Positions 1 through 9,329 are shown, counted from the stretch's first letter. The stretch: 64,000 nucleotides of DNA from Antrihabitans auranticaus (GCF_016481275.1 NZ_JAEMNW010000005.1:248001-312000); one strand, 5' to 3'. Notes: generated by a model from the letters alone, not told the origin. A program made the numbers and translations.

Positions 1-1
1 C

Positions 2-256
2 ACGCCCATGACAACGGGAGCGGAGGTCGATCCGCAACTCGCACAGGCACTGAGCCACTACCCGATTCCGATGAAGCGGGCGGGCCGAGCGGAGGAGGTT
101 GCGGCGCTGATCGAATTCCTGCTCGGAAGCGGCGCGTCACTGCTCTGCGGCAGCGTGATCTTTGCCGACGGCGGTACCGATGCACAGCTGCGCGGATCGG
201 ACTGGCCCGCAGCGTGGGCCCCGACCCCGGAGCGCCTCGCAGAACTCTTCCGCTAA
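2..256 (+). CDS. Short-chain dehydrogenase/reductase, C-terminal fragment
   Basis: The reading frame is already open at the left edge, so only the last 84 or so residues of the protein are present. The segment [16 protein letters not shown] followed by [12 protein letters not shown] is the typical end of a classical SDR: helix alphaG and the last strand, where the enzyme closes over NAD(P)H. The catalytic Ser/Tyr/Lys and the Rossmann Gly motif lie outside the window, so substrate and cofactor cannot be judged. Its stop (TAA, 254-256) meets the stop of truA on the other strand, so the two genes converge with a 4-base overlap and no room for a separate terminator. The family assignment is good; the function is unknown. 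Confidence 0.75.
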   Translation, partial: TPMTTGAEVDPQLAQALSHYPIPMKRAGRAEEVAALIEFLLGSGASLLCGSVIFADGGTDAQLRGSDWPAAWAPTPERLAELFR

Positions 257-1062
257 CTGCCGCAACAACCTTCGGTCAGCGGTGCGCGCGTATCGCGGGT
301 CGCCCGGTTACGCGCAGCCAAGTCAGCGTCCTCGGGATAGTCCACCCGGACAAGGCTGAGTCCGTGGGCCGGCGCAACGAGTACCGCACTGGATCGCGCA
401 CGCTCGTCGAGCAGCGAAGCCACCCAGTCCGGCGTGCGCCGCCCCTCCCCGACCGCCAGCACGGCACCGACGAGACTGCGCACCATCGACCAGCAGAAGG
501 CATCGGCGCTCACGTGCGCGTCGAGCCGATCACCCGAACGTTCCCACTCGAAACGTTGCAGCTCACGAACGGTAGTAGAACCCTCGCGACGCTTGCAGAA
601 CGCCGCAAAGTCGTGCAGACCGAGCAATCGATTCGACGCGGTCTGCATAGCGTCGACATCGAGGTCGCGCCGCCAGCCGACCACACTGCGCGCGGCCAAC
701 GGGTCCGCACCGTAGTTCGCAGTCGTCAGCCGGTAGCAGTAGTGCCGTCGGATCGCAGAAAAGCGGGCATCGAAATCGTTGTGCGCGAGGGACACTCGCG
801 TGATCCGAACATCCGCGGGCAGAAACTTTGCCATGCGATGCACGAGCTTGTCGAGGTCGTCGGGAGCGCGCGTCGTATCGAAGTGTGCGACCTGACCCTC
901 GGCGTGGACCCCCGCGTCGGTTCTGCCGGCGACTGTCAACTGCACTTCTTCGCGCAACACCTTGCTCAGGCGCTCTTCCAGGACGCCGCACACCGTGCGT
1001 AACCCGGGCTGCCGGGCCCAGCCGGAGAAATCCGTCCCGTCATAGGACACGCCCAGACGCAA
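253..1062 (-). CDS. truA: tRNA pseudouridine(38-40) synthase TruA
   Basis: TruA isomerises U38-U40 in the anticodon arm of many tRNAs. The protein begins [17 protein letters not shown] and contains [18 protein letters not shown], which carries the catalytic aspartate of the family; the C-terminal half has the expected YRLTTAN and DFAAFCKRR segments. No ATG or GTG lies at the right place. A TTG at 1062 gives 269 residues, a normal length, and GTG at 1050 is the alternative. The open frame runs further back into rplQ, but that part is only the shadow of rplQ. truA follows rplQ in the common actinobacterial order, with a strong hairpin between them that overlaps the region where the ribosome would load. 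Confidence 0.88.
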   Translation of the reverse strand: MRLGVSYDGTDFSGWARQPGLRTVCGVLEERLSKVLREEVQLTVAGRTDAGVHAEGQVAHFDTTRAPDDLDKLVHRMAKFLPADVRITRVSLAHNDFDARFSAIRRHYCYRLTTANYGADPLAARSVVGWRRDLDVDAMQTASNRLLGLHDFAAFCKRREGSTTVRELQRFEWERSGDRLDAHVSADAFCWSMVRSLVGAVLAVGEGRRTPDWVASLLDERARSSAVLVAPAHGLSLVRVDYPEDADLAARNRATRDTRAPLTEGCCGS

Positions 1063-1070
1063 ACGAACAA

Positions 1071-1099
1071 GCCCGCTGCCCCCGGAGGGGACAGCGGGC
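1071..1099 (-). terminator. Hairpin between rplQ and truA (terminator or attenuator)
   Basis: Arms GCCCGCTG and CAGCGGGC pair perfectly around a second CCCC/GGGG stem. On the minus strand the hairpin begins 19 nt after the rplQ stop and is followed by the weakly T-rich CTTGTTCGTTTG. It ends 9 nt before the proposed truA TTG, and its G-run is the only plausible ribosome-binding sequence for truA. It may therefore end the alpha operon partially and also limit truA translation. The structure is seen directly; the role is inferred. Confidence 0.6.
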
Positions 1100-1117
1100 T
1101 CGTCGAATGCGATCGAC

Positions 1118-1873
1118 TCAGGCGTCGTCGTCAGCCTTCTCGCGCTGCGACGGGGGCAGCTGGTAACCAGCGGCCTCCGCGGCCTCGGCAGTTGCGAACC
1201 AGATCTCGGCAACGATCGAGTTGTAGAAGCGAGTGTCAGGCACGTGGTACAGCATCGAGTCGGCGTTGCCCTTGATCGGGAAACCCTCTGGCTGCGAACC
1301 GTCTTCGAGCGGTGCGTGGCTGCCTTCGGGCGCGGCAGTCTCGGCGGCAGACAGCGCCGACGATTCGTCCGTGACACCTTCGGCGACGGCGTCCGCGTTG
1401 GCGACCTCGGCGTCCGTGGCGGACGCAGCGACCTGTGCAACTACGTTGTCAGGCGTTTCGGTCGTCTTCTTCGACGCAGCAACACGAGTTGCGCGGCTGG
1501 CCTCCGAAGAAACGGTCTTCTCCTGGACGAGCTCGATGATCGCCATCGGAGCGTTGTCGCCCTTGCGCGGGATCGTCTTGATGATCCGCGTGTAGCCACC
1601 GTTGCGGTCCGCGAAAGACGGGCCGATCTCGGCGAACAACTTATGGACGACATCCTTGTTGCGGATGTCCTTCAGGACCTCGCGACGGTGCGCGAGGGTG
1701 CCTGCCTTGGCGTGGGTCACAAGCTTCTCGGCGTACGGGCGCAGCCGCTTCGCCTTCGACTCGGTCGTCGTGATCCGGTCGTGCTCGAACAGCGCGGTGG
1801 CCAGGTTGGCGAGGATCGCCTTCTGGTGCGACGCCGACCCGCCGAGACGGCGACCCTTTGTGGGCTTGGGCAT
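1118..1873 (-). CDS. rplQ: 50S ribosomal protein L17 with C-terminal sunset-like extension
   Basis: Residues 1 to about 120 are a standard L17 ([19 protein letters not shown], then [26 protein letters not shown]), which lies at the 50S exit-tunnel side. At 251 residues the protein is about twice the length of E. coli L17. An Ala/Glu/Asp-rich linker (about 125-195) leads to a compact tail at about 198-245 with the pattern [19 protein letters not shown], then [15 protein letters not shown]. This pattern (KGN, YHxP, WF.T.eeAe.AG) matches what I know as the actinobacterial 'sunset' domain, a small module also found in unrelated proteins. It is the last ribosomal gene of the alpha operon, 30 nt after rpoA. 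Start: ATG, with GGGAGAAAAGACAA upstream. Confidence 0.96.
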   Translation of the reverse strand: MPKPTKGRRLGGSASHQKAILANLATALFEHDRITTTESKAKRLRPYAEKLVTHAKAGTLAHRREVLKDIRNKDVVHKLFAEIGPSFADRNGGYTRIIKTIPRKGDNAPMAIIELVQEKTVSSEASRATRVAASKKTTETPDNVVAQVAASATDAEVANADAVAEGVTDESSALSAAETAAPEGSHAPLEDGSQPEGFPIKGNADSMLYHVPDTRFYNSIVAEIWFATAEAAEAAGYQLPPSQREKADDDA

Positions 1874-1903
1874 TTGTCTTTTCTCCCTATTAGGGCTGTA
1901 TCC

Positions 1904-2968
1904 CTACAGCTGTTCTGTCTCGGCGTAGTCCTGGTCGCTGCTGTCGGTGTCGTGGAACGAGCCCGAATCGGCGTCGTTCCAAGTACCGGTCGCGGCGTCG
2001 TATCCGGCGACACTTGCCGGATCGAAGGACGCTGGGCTGTCCTTGAGCGAGAGACCGAGCGAGTGCAGCTTGACCTTGACCTCGTCGATGGACTTCTGCC
2101 CGAAGTTGCGGATGTCGAGCAGATCGGACTCGGTGCGGGCGACGAGCTCACCCACGGTGTGCACGCCTTCACGCTTGAGGCAGTTGTACGAGCGGACCGT
2201 GAGGTCCAGGTCCTCGATCGGCAGGCCGAAGGAAGCGATGTGATCGGCCTCGGCGGGCGAGGGTCCGATCTCGATGCCTTCCGCCTCGACATTGAGCTCG
2301 CGTGCGAGACCGAACAGCTCGACCAGCGTCTTGCCCGCAGAAGCGAGGGCATCACGCGCGGTGATCGAGTTCTTGGTTTCGACGTCGAGGATCAGCTTGT
2401 CGAAGTCGGTGCGCTGCTCGACACGGGTTGCCTCGACCTTGTAGGTCACCTTCAGCACGGGCGAGTAGATCGAGTCGACCGGAATGCGGCCGATCTCGGC
2501 GCCCGACGCCTTGTTCTGGACGGCCGGGACGTAGCCGCGGCCACGCTCGACGACGAGCTCGATCTCGAGCTTGCCCTTGTCGTTCAGGGTCGCGATGTGC
2601 ATGTCCGGGTTGTGCACGGTCACACCGGCCGGGGGCACGATGTCGCCTGCGGTCACAGTGCCGGGGCCCTGCTTGCGGACGTACATGGTCACGGGCTCGT
2701 CTTCTTCCGAGCTCACGACCAGCGACTTGAGGTTCAGGATGACGTCGGTGACGTCTTCCTTCACGCCGGGAACAGTGGTGAATTCGTGCAGGACACCGTC
2801 GATGCGGATGCTGGTGACAGCGGCTCCGGGGATCGACGAAAGCAGGGTGCGGCGAAGCGAGTTGCCGAGGGTGTACCCGAAGCCAGGCTCGAGCGGCTCG
2901 ATCGTGAACTTCGAGCGGTTGTCAGCGATGACCTCTTCGGTCAGTGTGGGGCGCTGAGAAATGAGCAT
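1904..2968 (-). CDS. rpoA: DNA-directed RNA polymerase subunit alpha
   Basis: RpoA nucleates RNA polymerase assembly and contacts UP elements and activators. The N-terminal domain (about 1-230) shows [20 protein letters not shown], the dimerisation and beta-contact segment; the C-terminal domain (about 255-320) shows the helix-hairpin-helix region [18 protein letters not shown] and [13 protein letters not shown] charged acidic tail ([12 protein letters not shown]) ends the 354-residue protein, the usual length in this order. It lies between rpsD (123-nt gap holding a dispersed hairpin) and rplQ, as expected for an alpha operon. Confidence 0.98.
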   Translation of the reverse strand: MLISQRPTLTEEVIADNRSKFTIEPLEPGFGYTLGNSLRRTLLSSIPGAAVTSIRIDGVLHEFTTVPGVKEDVTDVILNLKSLVVSSEEDEPVTMYVRKQGPGTVTAGDIVPPAGVTVHNPDMHIATLNDKGKLEIELVVERGRGYVPAVQNKASGAEIGRIPVDSIYSPVLKVTYKVEATRVEQRTDFDKLILDVETKNSITARDALASAGKTLVELFGLARELNVEAEGIEIGPSPAEADHIASFGLPIEDLDLTVRSYNCLKREGVHTVGELVARTESDLLDIRNFGQKSIDEVKVKLHSLGLSLKDSPASFDPASVAGYDAATGTWNDADSGSFHDTDSSDQDYAETEQL

Positions 2969-3033
2969 GTGTGATTCCTTCTGTTGCGGACGTCCGCTAT
3001 TTGACGCCCAACGATTAGGCGCCTCCGGCGCCC

Positions 3034-3073
3034 GTGCGCGGTTGGAGAGTCCAGGGACTCGCTAACCGCGCAC
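3034..3073. repeat. Dispersed palindromic repeat, copy 1 (rpsD-rpoA gap)
   Basis: A 40-nt palindrome with arms starting GTGCGCGGTTGGAGAGTCC. It is nearly identical to a second copy at 28889-28928. Here it lies between two co-oriented genes of the alpha operon. It is flanked on one side by the inverted repeat GGCGCCTCCGGCGCC region (about 3019-3033) and on the other by GGCCGTAGGCC followed by TTTTCTTA. It could be a partial terminator, an mRNA-stabilising hairpin or a REP-like element. Two copies in 64 kb, both intergenic, argue for a genomic family. Confidence 0.75.
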
Positions 3074-3091
3074 AGGGCCGTAGGCCTTTTC

Positions 3092-3697
3092 TTACTTCGA
3101 GTAGTACTCGACGATCAGCTGTTCCTGCAGCGGCACATCGATCTGGGCACGCTCCGGCTCCTGGTGAACCAGGATCCGCAGCCGGCCCGGGATGACCTGC
3201 AACCAGCCGGGAACCGGGCGGTCGCCGACGGTCTCACGCGCAATCTGGAACGGCAGCGTCGCAAGCGACTTCTCGCGAACGTCGACGATGTCGTACTGCG
3301 AGACGCGGTAGGACGGAACGTCTACCTTCACATTGTTGACGGTGAAGTGGCCGTGGCTGACGAGCTGACGCGCCTGACGACGCGTGCGGGCCAGACCGGC
3401 CCGGTACACGACGTTGTCGAGACGGGTCTCGAGCAGACGAAGAAGGTTCTCGCCCGTCTTGCCCTTCTGCCGGTTCGCCTCTTTGTAGTACAGGGAGAAC
3501 TGCTTCTCCATGACGCCGTAGGTGAAGCGTGCCTTCTGCTTCTCCTGCAGCTGGAGCAGGTATTCGCTCTCCTTGATCCGCGCGCGGCCGTGCTGGCCGG
3601 GCGGGTAGGGACGCCGCTCGAATGCTTGGTCGCCTCCAACGAGGTCGACACGCAAACGACGCGACTTGCGGGTCATGGGTCCGGTATAACGAGCCAT
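3092..3697 (-). CDS. rpsD: 30S ribosomal protein S4
   Basis: S4 is a primary 16S rRNA-binding assembly protein. The start MARYTGPMTRKSRRLRVDL and the KQKARFTYGVMEKQF segment are characteristic. Residues about 92-155 form the S4 RNA-binding domain (RLDNVVYRAGLARTRRQARQ, then SHGHFTVNN). The 201-residue length is normal. The N-terminal region lacks the four-cysteine zinc knuckle seen in some S4 proteins, so it is the zinc-free form. It sits 18 nt after rpsK in the alpha operon. Confidence 0.98.
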   Translation of the reverse strand: MARYTGPMTRKSRRLRVDLVGGDQAFERRPYPPGQHGRARIKESEYLLQLQEKQKARFTYGVMEKQFSLYYKEANRQKGKTGENLLRLLETRLDNVVYRAGLARTRRQARQLVSHGHFTVNNVKVDVPSYRVSQYDIVDVREKSLATLPFQIARETVGDRPVPGWLQVIPGRLRILVHQEPERAQIDVPLQEQLIVEYYSK

Positions 3698-3715
3698 TGT
3701 TTAGTTTCCTTCCCG

Positions 3716-4129
3716 CTAGACGCGACGGCGCTTGGGCGGACGGCAGCCGTTGTGCGGCTGCGGAGTGACATCGGAAATCGTGCCGACTTCGAGTCCGGCA
3801 GCCTGCAGCGACCGGATCGCGGTCTCACGGCCGGAGCCGGGACCCTTGACGAAGACGTCGACCTTCTTGACGCCATGCTCCTGCGCCTTGCGGGCAGCGT
3901 TCTCGGCAGCGAGCTGCGCGGCGAACGGGGTCGACTTGCGCGAACCCTTGAAGCCGACGTGACCCGACGACGCCCACGAGATGACGTTGCCAGCCGGATC
4001 GGTGATCGAAACGATCGTGTTGTTGAAGGTGCTCTTGATGTGAGCGTTGCCGTGCGGGATGTTCTTCTTGTCCCTGCGGCGAGCCTTCTGGGTCTTCTTG
4101 GGACCGGATGCGCGTGACTTGGGTGGCAT
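3716..4129 (-). CDS. rpsK: 30S ribosomal protein S11
   Basis: S11 lies on the 30S platform near the E site. The sequence contains [20 protein letters not shown] and [20 protein letters not shown], both family hallmarks, and ends PPKRRRV. The 137-residue length is typical. Its ATG overlaps the TAA of rpsM by one base (TAATG), so translation is likely coupled. Confidence 0.98.
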   Translation of the reverse strand: MPPKSRASGPKKTQKARRRDKKNIPHGNAHIKSTFNNTIVSITDPAGNVISWASSGHVGFKGSRKSTPFAAQLAAENAARKAQEHGVKKVDVFVKGPGSGRETAIRSLQAAGLEVGTISDVTPQPHNGCRPPKRRRV

Positions 4130-4503
4130 TACTTCGCCTTCTTCTTGCCGGCAATGGTGCGCTTCGGGCCCTTACGGGTGCGCGCGTTCGTCTTGGTGCG
4201 CTGTCCACGTACGGGCAGCCCACGACGGTGGCGAAGTCCCTGGTAGCAGCCGATCTCGATCTTGCGACGGATGTCCGCCTGAACCTCGCGGCGGAGGTCA
4301 CCCTCGACCTTGAGCGATTCTTCGATGTACTCGCGGAGCTTCGCGAGGTCCTCATCGGACAGGTCCTTGGCGCGGACGTCCGCGCTGACACCTGTCGCGG
4401 TGAGAATTTCCTTGGAGCGGGTACGGCCGATGCCGTAGATGTAGGTCAGTGCGATTTCCAACCGCTTTTCGCGGGGGAGATCGACACCAGCAAGACGTGC
4501 CAT
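4129..4503 (-). CDS. rpsM: 30S ribosomal protein S13
   Basis: S13 lies in the 30S head and contacts the P-site tRNA and L5. The protein starts [20 protein letters not shown], shows the helix-turn-helix region [12 protein letters not shown], and has a Lys/Arg-rich C-terminal tail. The length is 124 residues. The frame is open upstream, but the ATG at 4503 matches the conserved N-terminus and follows CTACAAGAGAG. The 169 nt between rpmJ and this gene contain two GC-rich inverted repeats (CCCCGG/CCGGGG near 4565-4585 and CCGCA/TGCGG near 4592-4609) but no gene. Confidence 0.97.
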   Translation of the reverse strand: MARLAGVDLPREKRLEIALTYIYGIGRTRSKEILTATGVSADVRAKDLSDEDLAKLREYIEESLKVEGDLRREVQADIRRKIEIGCYQGLRHRRGLPVRGQRTKTNARTRKGPKRTIAGKKKAK

Positions 4504-4672
4504 TAGGTTGCTGTGTCTCTCTTGTAGCGGAGGTCTGCTCCCAGCCCGTCCCCTCTTCTTGTGGGGCCCCGGCCTCCGGTCCGGGGGTAGTCCGCACACC
4601 TGCATGCGGATGGTGCTGGGAGGTCTTCTTTGGTGCCAAACCCGATCAAACGATCGATGCTCGTGCTCTAGG

Positions 4673-4786
4673 TCAGCCCTGACGCTGCTTATGGCGCAGG
4701 TTGTCGCAGATCACCATGACCCGCCCTTTACGGCGGATCACCTTGCACTTCTCGCAGATGGGCTTGACGCTCGGGTTGACCTTCAC
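4673..4786 (-). CDS. rpmJ: 50S ribosomal protein L36 (zinc-binding type)
   Basis: A 37-residue protein beginning with GTG: (M)[19 protein letters not shown], then [16 protein letters not shown]. Cys11, Cys14, Cys27 and His32 form the zinc ribbon of the C+ form of L36, which in actinobacteria can be exchanged for a zinc-free paralogue under zinc starvation. It lies between infA (77 nt upstream) and rpsM, its standard place. The short length makes it easy to miss, but the identity is clear. Confidence 0.96.
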   Translation of the reverse strand: MKVNPSVKPICEKCKVIRRKGRVMVICDNLRHKQRQG

Positions 4787-4863
4787 GTCGTTCCAATCTG
4801 TGTCGACGTCCACCCCTGCGGATGGACATGTTTCTCCCAGGCCGATGACCTGAGAAGCATTGG

Positions 4864-5085
4864 TTACTTGTAGCGGTAAACGATGCGTCCACGCGAAAGG
4901 TCGTAGGGCGAAAGCTCAACGACCACCCGATCCTCGGGAAGGATGCGAATGTAGTGCTGCCGCATCTTTCCGCTGATGTGTGCGAGAACCTTGTGGCCGT
5001 TCTCCAACTCAATGCGGAACATCGCATTGGGCAGGGGTTCGACAACCCGACCCTCGACCTCGATGGCCCCGTCTTTCTTCGCCAT
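4864..5085 (-). CDS. infA: Translation initiation factor IF-1
   Basis: A 73-residue OB-fold protein, [20 protein letters not shown] to RGRIVYRYK, that binds the 30S A site during initiation. The ATG at 5085 is preceded by a strong Shine-Dalgarno sequence (GCGGAGGATATG). Longer in-frame starts upstream are not needed and are not conserved in the family. It heads the infA-rpmJ-rpsM-rpsK-rpsD-rpoA-rplQ group. The promoter must lie in the roughly 360 nt shared with the divergent dtd gene, where I could not fix a convincing -35/-10 pair. Confidence 0.98.
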
Positions 5086-5451
5086 ATCCTCCGCGATCCT
5101 GGCCCGAAAGCCCTGGTTGGTTGCACCGTATGCCGATACTGTGGTGCGCACACGAAGCCGCACCAGTTGTAAAAATTCGATCGCCCTGAGCTGGGCACAC
5201 GAACAACCGGCACGCACAGCGCACCGCCGACCTACTTTACCGGCATTTTCTCACCAGGCCAAATGGCCATGCTGCACGCTCGACGAGCGGTCGCCGGCGT
5301 GTCGTCGTTTCGTCGCAACGGCCTCGCCGAAAGGGCGGATATCGAGGCGCGGTCTCGGGCGATGCTCGGCCAACAGCCCGCTCGGCCCAGTGACGCCGCG
5401 CAGCTCGACGCACCCGATCGCGTTCATGCCCGCCGTGCGACGATTCCAGCC
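5086..5451. other. Divergent infA/dtd intergenic region
   Basis: About 366 nt without a supported gene. It must hold promoters for infA (leftward) and probably dtd (rightward). The near-palindrome GGCCAAATGGCC lies at about 5258-5269, and TAAAGT on the minus strand (about 5233-5238) is a possible -10 element without a good -35. An open frame continues upstream of dtd through this DNA, but that part shows no family similarity. Confidence 0.4.
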
Positions 5452-5889
5452 GTGCGAGTTCTGGTTCAGCGTGTGAGTGCGGCGTCCGTCACGGTCGACG
5501 GCGAGACAGTCGGCCGCATCGATCCGGCGCCCGGCGAGCAAGGTTTGGTCGCGTTGGTCGGCGTCACGCACACCGACACCCGGGAGACGGCCGCCAAGAT
5601 CGCCGGCAAGCTCTGGACATTGCGGATCCTCGACGACGCCCGATCGGCCGCCGATACCGGGGCACCGATACTCGTCGTCAGTCAGTTCACGCTGTACGCC
5701 GATACGGCAAAGGGTCGCCGACCGTCGTGGTCGGCCGCCGCACCCGGTCCGATCGCGGAACCGCTGGTCGCGCACTTCGCAGAGACACTCCGCGAACTCG
5801 GAGCGCAGGTGGAGACCGGGATCTTCGGCGCACACATGCAGGTCGGTCTGGTCAACGACGGACCGGTCACGGTGCTACTGGAAAGTTGA
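5452..5889 (+). CDS. dtd: D-aminoacyl-tRNA deacylase
   Basis: DTD hydrolyses D-amino acids (and Gly) mischarged on tRNA, for example D-Tyr-tRNA. Starting at GTG 5452 the protein is 145 residues, exactly the family length, and begins (M)[17 protein letters not shown]. The active-site motifs SQFTLYAD and [11 protein letters not shown] are both present. The reading frame is open for 63 codons upstream, but those residues do not match the family. It converges with map; the two stops are directly adjacent (5887-5889 and 5890-5892). Confidence 0.93.
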   Translation: MRVLVQRVSAASVTVDGETVGRIDPAPGEQGLVALVGVTHTDTRETAAKIAGKLWTLRILDDARSAADTGAPILVVSQFTLYADTAKGRRPSWSAAAPGPIAEPLVAHFAETLRELGAQVETGIFGAHMQVGLVNDGPVTVLLES

Positions 5890-6690
5890 TCAGTCCGTGG
5901 GGCGAACGGTCAGGATGCGCGGACCGTTCTCGGTGACGGCTACGGTGTGCTCCCAATGCGCGGCACGCGTGCCGTCGGTGGTCACCACGGTCCAGTCGTC
6001 GTCGAGCACCTTGGTCTGCGTGGTCCCGAGGGTGAGCATCGGCTCGATCGCGAGCACCGATCCGACCACCAACTCCGGGCCCTTGCCCGCTGCGCCTTCG
6101 TTCGCGAGGAACGGTTCCATGTGCATTTCGCGGCCGATGCCGTGGCCGCCGTAACCGTCGACGATCCCGTACGTGCGGCCGTGCGCGGCCTCGGCTGCCC
6201 GAGTCCCCAGCTCGATCGCGTGCGAGACGTCGGTCAGCCGGTTGCCGGGCACCATCGCGGCCACACCGGCATCCATCGACAGCCGAGTTGCCTCGCTGAG
6301 CAACCGGTCCGCCTCGATGATCGAACCGACACCGTAGGTCCAGGCCGAGTCGCCGTGCCAGCCGTCGAGGATCGCACCGCAGTCGATCGACACCAGGTCG
6401 CCCTCGACAAGAACGTCGTCGGCCGACGGAATGCCATGAACCACTCGATCGTTCACCGACGAGCAGATCGAGCCGGTGAAGCCGTGGTAGCCCTTGAACG
6501 AGGGCACGGCACCGGCATCGCGGATGACCTGCTCGGCGATCGCGTCGAGTTCGAGGGTGGAAACTCCGGGACGGGTCGCATCGCGGACCGCAACGAGAGC
6601 GGCTCCCACGATCGCTCCGGCAGCGGCCATCGCGTCGAGCTCACCAGGTGTCCGGAACGGGACAACCTTGCGTTTGCGACCCAATCCCAT
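5890..6690 (-). CDS. map: Methionine aminopeptidase, type I
   Basis: Removes the N-terminal methionine from nascent proteins. The pita-bread fold and its metal site are visible: [18 protein letters not shown] gives the two aspartates, [15 protein letters not shown] the histidine, and LAIEPML and EHTVAVTE the two glutamates. At 266 residues it lacks the N-terminal SH3-binding/zinc extension that longer actinobacterial paralogues carry. It follows adk by 18 nt in the secY-adk-map operon. Confidence 0.96.
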   Translation of the reverse strand: MGLGRKRKVVPFRTPGELDAMAAAGAIVGAALVAVRDATRPGVSTLELDAIAEQVIRDAGAVPSFKGYHGFTGSICSSVNDRVVHGIPSADDVLVEGDLVSIDCGAILDGWHGDSAWTYGVGSIIEADRLLSEATRLSMDAGVAAMVPGNRLTDVSHAIELGTRAAEAAHGRTYGIVDGYGGHGIGREMHMEPFLANEGAAGKGPELVVGSVLAIEPMLTLGTTQTKVLDDDWTVVTTDGTRAAHWEHTVAVTENGPRILTVRPTD

Positions 6691-6708
6691 AGTCGAATAC
6701 TTGCGCTG

Positions 6709-7254
6709 TCAGTGGCCGAGAGCGGCCAACGCGCGAGCGTTGACTTCCTCGACCTCACCGATGCCGTCGACCGTGACGACGAGGCCGTCGTAGTGCTTGA
6801 TCAGCGGTGCGGTCTCCTCGCTGTACACCCGGAGCCGGTTGCGGATCACGTCTTCGCTGTCGTCGGCGCGGCCACGGGCGAGCATGCGCTCGACCACGAC
6901 ATCTTCGTCGACAACCAGCGACAGCACCGCGTCGAGCTTGGTTCCGATGTTCTGCAAGATTCCTTCGAGCGCTTCGGCCTGACCGACCGTGCGCGGGAAG
7001 CCGTCGAGAACGAAGCCGTTCTCCGCATCCGGCTCGGCAACGCGGGCCTCGACCATACGGTTCGTGATCTCGCTCGGCACGAGGTCGCCCGCGTCGAGGA
7101 ACTTCTTGGCTTCGAGGCCGACCGGCGTTTCCTGGCTGATGTTGGCCCGGAAAAGGTCACCTGTGGAAATGTGCGGAACACCGAGCCGCTCGGAAATCAG
7201 GACGGCCTGCGTCCCCTTACCGGCACCGGGAGGTCCGAGCAGTACGAGTCTCAC
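6709..7254 (-). CDS. adk: Adenylate kinase
   Basis: Catalyses ATP + AMP = 2 ADP. The P-loop [10 protein letters not shown] is at residues 7-16, the AMP-binding region [10 protein letters not shown] follows, and the core motif DGFPRT is present. The protein is 181 residues with the short LID typical of actinobacterial Adk (no zinc-finger LID). It starts with GTG, which overlaps the TGA of secY in a GTGA arrangement, so translation is coupled to secY. Confidence 0.97.
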   Translation of the reverse strand: MRLVLLGPPGAGKGTQAVLISERLGVPHISTGDLFRANISQETPVGLEAKKFLDAGDLVPSEITNRMVEARVAEPDAENGFVLDGFPRTVGQAEALEGILQNIGTKLDAVLSLVVDEDVVVERMLARGRADDSEDVIRNRLRVYSEETAPLIKHYDGLVVTVDGIGEVEEVNARALAALGH

Positions 7255-8558
7255 TTGAGGAACCCTTCATAATTGCGCTGCATAAGCTGGCTTTCGATCT
7301 GTTTGACGGTGTCGAGCGAAACGCTAACGAGAATCAGCACCGCGGCACCGCCGAACGTGCTGCTGACAGACGCGGAACCGGACATGAAGAAGTTCGGTAG
7401 TACCGCGACCAGCCCCAGGTAAATCGAGCCCGGCAGAGTAATTCGGCTCAACACGTAGCTCAAGTAATCGGCGGTCGGCCGACCTGGTCGGATTCCTGGG
7501 ATGAACCCACCGAACTTCTTCATCTCGTCGGCACGTTCCTCGGGATTGAACGTGATCGCCACGTAGAAGTACGTGAAGAAGACGATCAAGCCGAAGTAGA
7601 TGGCGATGTACACAGGGTTGCCCGGATTGACGAGGTACTGCTGGATCGCCTTCTGCCACCAACTCGGGTCAGCGGTGTTCGATGACGTGAGCTGCGCGAT
7701 GAGGTTCGGCAGGTACAGCAACGAGGACGCGAAGATCACTGGGATGACGCCCGCCTGGTTGACCTTCAACGGCAGGTACGTCGACGACCCGCCGTACATC
7801 TTCCGGCCGACCATGCGCTTCGCATACTGGACCGGAATTCGGCGCTGGCCCTGCTCGACGAACACGACGCCGGTGATGACCAGCAATGCCGCGACGCAGA
7901 CAACCGCGAAGATGAGCGCACCCTGGCCGTCGAGGATCGACTTGCCTTCGGTCGGCACACGGGAAGCGATACCCGCGAAGATCAGCAACGACATACCGTT
8001 GCCGACGCCCTTCTCCGTGATCTGCTCACCGAACCACATGACGAGTGCGGCACCAGCCGTCATCACGAGAACGATCGTGACCAGCCCGAAGATGCTGGTG
8101 TCGTTGATGATGTTGTCGCAGCCCTGGAGCAATTGACCGCGGGACGCGAGCGCAACGAGACCGGTCGCCTGCAGTACCGCGAGGGCGATCGACAGGTAGC
8201 GGGTGTACTGCGTCATCTTCGCCTGGCCGGACTGACCCTCCTTGCGGAGTTCCTCGAACCGCGGAATGACCACGGTGAGCAGCTGGACGATGATGCTCGC
8301 GGTGATGTACGGCATGATGCCGATCGCGAATACCGACAGCTGAAGCAGAGCGCCACCGGAGAACAGGTTGATCAACTGGTAGATGCCAGCGGAATCACCG
8401 CCGAGGTTATCGGAGATGCACTGTTTGACAGTGCCGTAATCGACACCTGGTGACGGCAGTGAAGCACCGAATCGGTACAAAGCCACAAGACCCAGCGTGA
8501 AGAGGATCTTCCGCCTCAAGTCCGGTGTCCTGAAGGCCGACGCGAAGGCGGAAAGCAC
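7251..8558 (-). CDS. secY: Protein translocase subunit SecY
   Basis: Central pore of the SecYEG translocon in the cytoplasmic membrane. The 435 residues contain about ten hydrophobic segments, beginning [20 protein letters not shown]. Conserved loops [20 protein letters not shown] (cytoplasmic loop between TM6 and TM7 in the family) and [11 protein letters not shown] are present. The GTG start at 8558 sits behind a perfect AGGAGG sequence. The 142-nt gap from rplO holds a long hairpin, so secY-adk-map may be a separate or attenuated transcript. Confidence 0.98.
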   Translation of the reverse strand: MLSAFASAFRTPDLRRKILFTLGLVALYRFGASLPSPGVDYGTVKQCISDNLGGDSAGIYQLINLFSGGALLQLSVFAIGIMPYITASIIVQLLTVVIPRFEELRKEGQSGQAKMTQYTRYLSIALAVLQATGLVALASRGQLLQGCDNIINDTSIFGLVTIVLVMTAGAALVMWFGEQITEKGVGNGMSLLIFAGIASRVPTEGKSILDGQGALIFAVVCVAALLVITGVVFVEQGQRRIPVQYAKRMVGRKMYGGSSTYLPLKVNQAGVIPVIFASSLLYLPNLIAQLTSSNTADPSWWQKAIQQYLVNPGNPVYIAIYFGLIVFFTYFYVAITFNPEERADEMKKFGGFIPGIRPGRPTADYLSYVLSRITLPGSIYLGLVAVLPNFFMSGSASVSSTFGGAAVLILVSVSLDTVKQIESQLMQRNYEGFLK

Positions 8559-8649
8559 TAATCCTCCTGGCGGGCGACGCGGCTAGCTGGTTGGCCGCGT
8601 CTTGACAGACAACTCTTGAACTCTAACAGTGGCTCTGGTCTTACTTGCC

Positions 8650-8689
8650 GAATGGCCGTGCTGCAGCAACTGCTGCGGCACGGCCATTC
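8650..8689. terminator. Long hairpin between rplO and secY
   Basis: Outer arms GAATGGCCGTGC and GCACGGCCATTC pair perfectly; one wobble pair and six more base pairs (GCAGCA/TGCTGC) extend the stem to about 19 bp with a two-base loop. It starts about 11 nt after the rplO stop on the minus strand. No U-run follows on the minus strand (GGCAAGTAAG), so it is a poor intrinsic terminator by the usual rule. It may act as a processing or attenuation element. On the plus strand a perfect TTGACA lies upstream at 8602-8607. Confidence 0.55.
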
Positions 8690-8700
8690 GCGGGTACTAC

Positions 8701-9147
8701 CTACTTGCCCAGTTCAGTGGCCGTGCCACCGGCTGCGGCGATCTTTTCCTTCGCCGCACCCGAGAACTTGTCGGCGCTCACCTGGACTGCAACGGTGATT
8801 TCGCCCTCGCCCAGAACCTTCACGAGCTGGTTCTTACGAACCGCACCCGCTGCGACCAGTTCCGCGACGCCGATCGTTCCGCCCTTGGGGAACAGCGTCG
8901 CGATGTCGCCGACGTTGACGACCTGGTACTCGGTCCGGAACGGGTTCGTGAAGCCCTTGAGCTTCGGCAACCGCATGTGCAACGGCATCTGACCACCCTC
9001 GAAGGCGGCCGACACGTTCTTGCGAGCCTTGGTGCCCTTGGTACCACGGCCGGCGGTCTTACCCTTGGATCCTTCACCGCGACCGACGCGAGTCTTCTCG
9101 GTCTTGGCACCCGGCGCAGGCCGGAGATGATGCAACTTGATGGTCAT
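8701..9147 (-). CDS. rplO: 50S ribosomal protein L15
   Basis: Late-assembly 50S protein. The N-terminus [20 protein letters not shown], followed by [20 protein letters not shown], is the basic Gly-rich rRNA-binding tail of L15. The C-terminal part ([13 protein letters not shown] and onward) is the globular domain. The length is 148 residues. It follows rpmD by 2 nt. Confidence 0.97.
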   Translation of the reverse strand: MTIKLHHLRPAPGAKTEKTRVGRGEGSKGKTAGRGTKGTKARKNVSAAFEGGQMPLHMRLPKLKGFTNPFRTEYQVVNVGDIATLFPKGGTIGVAELVAAGAVRKNQLVKVLGEGEITVAVQVSADKFSGAAKEKIAAAGGTATELGK

Positions 9148-9149
9148 TT

Positions 9150-9329
9150 TCAGACCTCCTCAACGGTTACGAGGTGGCGCACCGCGTTGATCAGGCCACG
9201 GTTCTGCGCATTGTCCTCGCGCGTAACCGTCTGCCGGATGCCCCGCAGCCCGAGGGTGCGAAGACTGTCGCGCTGATTCTGCTTTGCGCCGATCTTGCTT
9301 TTGACCTGGGTGATCTTGAGGTCAGCCAT
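9150..9329 (-). CDS. rpmD: 50S ribosomal protein L30
   Basis: A 59-residue protein ([20 protein letters not shown], ending HLVTVEEV) matching bacterial L30, including the [11 protein letters not shown] segment. The ATG at 9329 overlaps the end of rpsE by 8 nt (ATGGCTGA), indicating translational coupling. The frame is open upstream through rpsE, but that part is only a shadow. Confidence 0.95.
   Translation of the reverse strand: MADLKITQVKSKIGAKQNQRDSLRTLGLRGIRQTVTREDNAQNRGLINAVRHLVTVEEV

Noticed and set aside
1063-1440. TruA starting at an ATG inside rplQ
   Set aside because: The added residues are a shadow of rplQ, rich in Ser, Arg and Pro, and unlike any TruA.
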